Shown here: positions 61,205 through 64,000 of the stretch, piece by piece
How positions within the stretch are numbered: the first letter of the stretch is position 1
Layout: each line of letters starts with the position of its first letter
Origin: Bryobacter sp.
GTDB lineage: Bacteria > Acidobacteriota > Terriglobia > Bryobacterales > Bryobacteraceae
Assembly (NCBI GenBank): GCA_022843625.1
Contig: JALHNH010000013.1
Span: forward strand, 62,001-126,000
Length of the DNA stretch: 64,000 nucleotides
Reading direction: 5' to 3'
Notes under the pieces: generated by a model
What the model was told of the DNA's origin: nothing
Database searches by the model: none
The model's input: only the letters and a program-made list of their open reading frames with translations
Made by a program: the position numbers and the translations under genes

Positions 61205-64000
61205 ATGCGATTTGCGATTCCCGCCCTGTTGACCCTCTGTCTCGCCTTGACTGCATTTGCCGATGTGAAACTGCTCCGCCAGCCCAGCTACTCCAAAGGC
61301 AAGGTCGCCTTCAGCTACCTCGGCGACATCTGGACTGTCAACGATAACGGCACGAGCCCACAGCGACTCACCGACAACAAGGCGCGCGACATTTACCCGC
61401 GATATTCGCCCGACGGCAACTGGATCGCCTTCTCCTCCAATCGTGACGGCAACTACGACGTATACGTCGTAGCTGCCACTGGTGGCAAGCCAAAGCAGCT
61501 CACCTTCCACACAGCAGATGACAACGTCGCCGGCTGGTCTCCCGACGGCAAACGCATCCTTTTCTCTTCCACTCGAGGCCGCGGCGTATTCCCTTCTGTC
61601 GCCACTCTGTTTGAAGTCAGCACTCAGGGTGGCCTTGAGTTAGCAATTGATACCGACTGGGGTGCCACCGCCAGCTACTCTCCCGACGGAAAGAAGCTCG
61701 CATTTATGCGCCATCCCGCATCCTGGTCTCGCAAGCACTATCGCGGCTCCTATGCCGGAGATCTCTGGGTGATGGATATGACCGCCAAAAGCTACACCAA
61801 GCTTGGCGACTCCATCTACAAAGGCAATTACCTATGGCCCATGTATGCCGCAAACGGTGAGATCTACTTTGTCAGCGATCGGCTAGCGAACGAAGACAAA
61901 ATCCAGTTCGGCGGCCCTGAGGTGATGAAGAGTGTCAATAATATCTGGAAGATCTCCGAGAAGGGCGGCAAAGCCACCCAGGTCACTTTTCACACTGATG
62001 GCAATCTCTACTTTCCATCGATCTCGGCGGACCGCAAAACGATCGTCTATGAAGAAAACTTTGGATTGTGGAAACTCGACGTTGCGACGGGCAAGTCGTC
62101 CGAAATCCGCGTAGACCTCGCTTCAGACTCCAAGGACAACGAAACGCCTTTGGTGACTGTTTCCAATGCGGCCGAAAGCTTTCATTTGTCGCCGTCCAAC
62201 CGGCGTCTGGCCGTGGCCGTGCATGGTGAAGTTTTTACCGTGGCCGCCGATCGGGGTGAGCCCCAGCGTGTGACTGAATCTTCGTGGCGCGATCAGGATC
62301 CGCGCTGGTCACCCAACGGCAAGTGGATTGGCTTTGTTTCCGATCGCACAGGCCGCCAGGAGCTCTGGATTTCCGATGAAGCTGGCAAGACGCAGAAGCA
62401 ACTGAGCGATGCCGATTGCGACAAGATGCAATTCGTCTGGGCACCGGATTCAAAGAGCGTCCTGTGGTCCGGGTCCGATCATCAACTCCGTCATGTAGAT
62501 ATCGAGTCTGGCACCACGCAGGTCTTGGCCAGGAGCGAAGCTGGCAATATTGTTTCCGCGCAGTTCTCCCCCGACGGCAAATGGATCTCTTATGCGAAGC
62601 AGGACCGCCTGCTGCGATATCAACTTTGGATAAAGAACATCGCGACGGCTGAAGAACACGTGCTGCGTTCTGACCTCTTTCAATACTCAAACGGCGCAAA
62701 GTGGACCCCCGATGGAAAGAAACTGGTTTTCCTCGGAGGCATCAGCGCTCCGGCCATGGCGTCACAGGGATTTCGTGGTTCACCGGCACAGCTCTATGCT
62801 TTCAACCTGACCAAACAGGACAAGGCTCCGGAAAGCCGTGATGTCAATAGCGAGGCTGAGGCACAAGCGCTTCCTGTCGATGGGCCGCCCACGCGCCGCG
62901 CCGCAGCCAGTGCTGTGAATGTGGAAATCGATTTTGACGCGATGGATCGCCGCGTGCAGAAGTTGGGTACAGTGCCGGGGTCGATATTGTCCGTCGTGGT
63001 GTCGCCCGATAGCAAGAATTACCTCGTGCAGGCGGCCGATGCTGCGGGCGAGGGCCCGTCAATGTATGTGATCAAAGAGGACGGCACAGGTATGCAGCGA
63101 CTCAATGCGACAGTGGCGGATGCTGCTGGCCGAGGTCGTGGCGGCGCGCCTGTTGTGGGTGGCCGGGGGATGGGTGGCGGCAACGAACCACAATGGTCTC
63201 GCGATGGGCGCAATGTCTACGCCCTCATCGGCGGACAAGTGTACTCGCTTGCCATTCCATCTGGTGAGACGAGGCCTGTGGCTTTGGCAATTCCAGTAGC
63301 ACCGGCTCCTCGCCGTGTGGAGTTCACTGTGCGCATGGTCATCGACCGTCCGGCCGAGCGCAAACAGGTCTTTGCTGAAGCGTGGCGAGTCATGAAATAT
63401 CGCTTCTACGACCCGAAGATGCATGGCGTCAATTGGGCCGCAGCTCAGGATAAGTACTCTTCCTTGCTCGAGCACGTTGCCGATACCGAAGAACTACACA
63501 ACGTAATCATGCAGATGATCGGCGAACTCAACGCCTCTCATACAGGAGTGTCCGGTGGAGGCCTCCTGCCTGGCGAGACAGCCCCAGAGCGTATGCAGAC
63601 CCGCATGCCTGGCTTCAGCATGTTGCCGGATGAATCCTCAGGCGTCTACAAGGTGGAAGCCATCCAGCGCAGAGGGCCGGCAGACAAGGACTACCTGAAA
63701 ATCGCTCCAGGGCACTTCGTACTTGCCATCAACGGCAAGCTACTCAAGACAGCTCAAAATTACTTTGAGTTACTAAATGTGCTCCCGGGCCGCAAACTTG
63801 AGTTTCTGGTTAATTCCAGGCCCGACGTCAATGGAGCCTGGCCGGTGACGATCGACCCGCTCACTCCGCTGGCTCACGCGAATCTTGAATACTCCCTTTG
63901 GGTTGAGAAGCACCGCAAGCTGGTGGATGGCCTCACAAACGGAGAGGTTGGCTATCTGCACATTCGCGCCATGGATGCCCCTTCACTCCAGAAGTTCCAG
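61205..64000 (+). CDS. tricorn-protease-like S41 peptidase, 3' end outside window
   Basis: The frame is open from the ATG at 61205 to the window edge (932 codons, no stop), with signal peptide MRFAIPALLTLCLALTAFA. It contains repeated PD40/WD40-like propeller blades (PRYSPDGNWIAFSSNRDGNYD, GWSPDGKRILFSS, RWSPNGKWIGFVSDR), a Gly/Arg-rich insert near residue 650, the C1 segment (EAWRVMKYRFYDPKMHGVNW) and a PDZ-like domain (YLKIAPGHFVLAINGKLL). The S41 catalytic core begins at the edge (GEVGYLHIRAMD). Such proteases degrade peptides in the periplasm. Divergent from the SSS symporter. Confidence 0.92.
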   Translation, partial: MRFAIPALLTLCLALTAFADVKLLRQPSYSKGKVAFSYLGDIWTVNDNGTSPQRLTDNKARDIYPRYSPDGNWIAFSSNRDGNYDVYVVAATGGKPKQLTFHTADDNVAGWSPDGKRILFSSTRGRGVFPSVATLFEVSTQGGLELAIDTDWGATASYSPDGKKLAFMRHPASWSRKHYRGSYAGDLWVMDMTAKSYTKLGDSIYKGNYLWPMYAANGEIYFVSDRLANEDKIQFGGPEVMKSVNNIWKISEKGGKATQVTFHTDGNLYFPSISADRKTIVYEENFGLWKLDVATGKSSEIRVDLASDSKDNETPLVTVSNAAESFHLSPSNRRLAVAVHGEVFTVAADRGEPQRVTESSWRDQDPRWSPNGKWIGFVSDRTGRQELWISDEAGKTQKQLSDADCDKMQFVWAPDSKSVLWSGSDHQLRHVDIESGTTQVLARSEAGNIVSAQFSPDGKWISYAKQDRLLRYQLWIKNIATAEEHVLRSDLFQYSNGAKWTPDGKKLVFLGGISAPAMASQGFRGSPAQLYAFNLTKQDKAPESRDVNSEAEAQALPVDGPPTRRAAASAVNVEIDFDAMDRRVQKLGTVPGSILSVVVSPDSKNYLVQAADAAGEGPSMYVIKEDGTGMQRLNATVADAAGRGRGGAPVVGGRGMGGGNEPQWSRDGRNVYALIGGQVYSLAIPSGETRPVALAIPVAPAPRRVEFTVRMVIDRPAERKQVFAEAWRVMKYRFYDPKMHGVNWAAAQDKYSSLLEHVADTEELHNVIMQMIGELNASHTGVSGGGLLPGETAPERMQTRMPGFSMLPDESSGVYKVEAIQRRGPADKDYLKIAPGHFVLAINGKLLKTAQNYFELLNVLPGRKLEFLVNSRPDVNGAWPVTIDPLTPLAHANLEYSLWVEKHRKLVDGLTNGEVGYLHIRAMDAPSLQKFQ

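Overview
The window looks like the chromosome of a Bryobacterales/Solibacter-type acidobacterium. Three lines of evidence point there: three giant Oar-like TonB-dependent receptors with N-terminal carboxypeptidase-regulatory-like domains, a BACON-repeat protein ending in what reads as the 'Solibacter C-terminal' domain, and many secreted sulfatases, esterases, VCBS/FG-GAP proteins and S9/tricorn-type peptidases. No rRNA, tRNA, CRISPR array, prophage or insertion sequence could be recognised. Family assignments come from reading motifs; no database search was run.

Layout. 1-5.2 kb (+): 5'-cut S9 peptidase, bestrophin-like channel, SPL-like radical SAM protein and an ALDH7-type dehydrogenase, all tightly packed. 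5.2-7.1 kb (-): a pterin operon with two tandem PTPS/QueD paralogs, folE and a small conserved protein. 7.2-9.1 kb (+): TlpA-like thioredoxin and GlcD-like flavoprotein. 9.4-26.3 kb (+): three TonB receptors interleaved with a TPR protein, a ChbG-like deacetylase, a double-domain acetylxylan-esterase-like hydrolase, a Tat-signal PLP aminotransferase and a SulP transporter without STAS domain. 26.3-27.7 kb: Doc/AbrB-type toxin-antitoxin pair, an orphan antitoxin-like gene and a discoidin-domain gene remnant. 27.8-37.2 kb: hybrid sensor kinase with a pseudo-receiver, HAD phosphatase, xdhC-mocA-asmA operon, NadD-like enzyme, zinc-ribbon membrane protein and a TMTC-like membrane TPR protein.

37.2-42.4 kb (+) is a run of overlapping genes: nth, a lipoprotein, a GT-C-like membrane protein, a BadF-type kinase and then pgk, closed by a terminator. 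42.6-45.2 kb holds the BACON protein. 45.4-49.5 kb (-) has an FG-GAP protein and a frameshifted ABC exporter. 49.5-58.3 kb is mostly secreted catabolic functions: GAF protein, BNR propeller, two sulfatases, HutI-like amidohydrolase, P1 peptidase and a propeller-glucuronoyl esterase (CE15) fusion. 58.2-61.1 kb (-) is a sugar module of SSS symporter, 60-residue membrane protein and galK. From 61.2 kb a tricorn-like protease runs off the window.

Functionally the region suggests an aerobic polymer degrader. Outer-membrane receptors, sulfatases, acetyl and glucuronoyl esterases, a deacetylase and peptidases act outside the cytoplasm; the symporter and GalK take up and phosphorylate the released hexose. 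The most unusual signal is the PTPS pair. Each paralog keeps the zinc ligands and pterin anchor, but one has lost the Asp and the other the Cys of the catalytic triad, which is known to form between subunits. This fits an obligate heteromeric enzyme.
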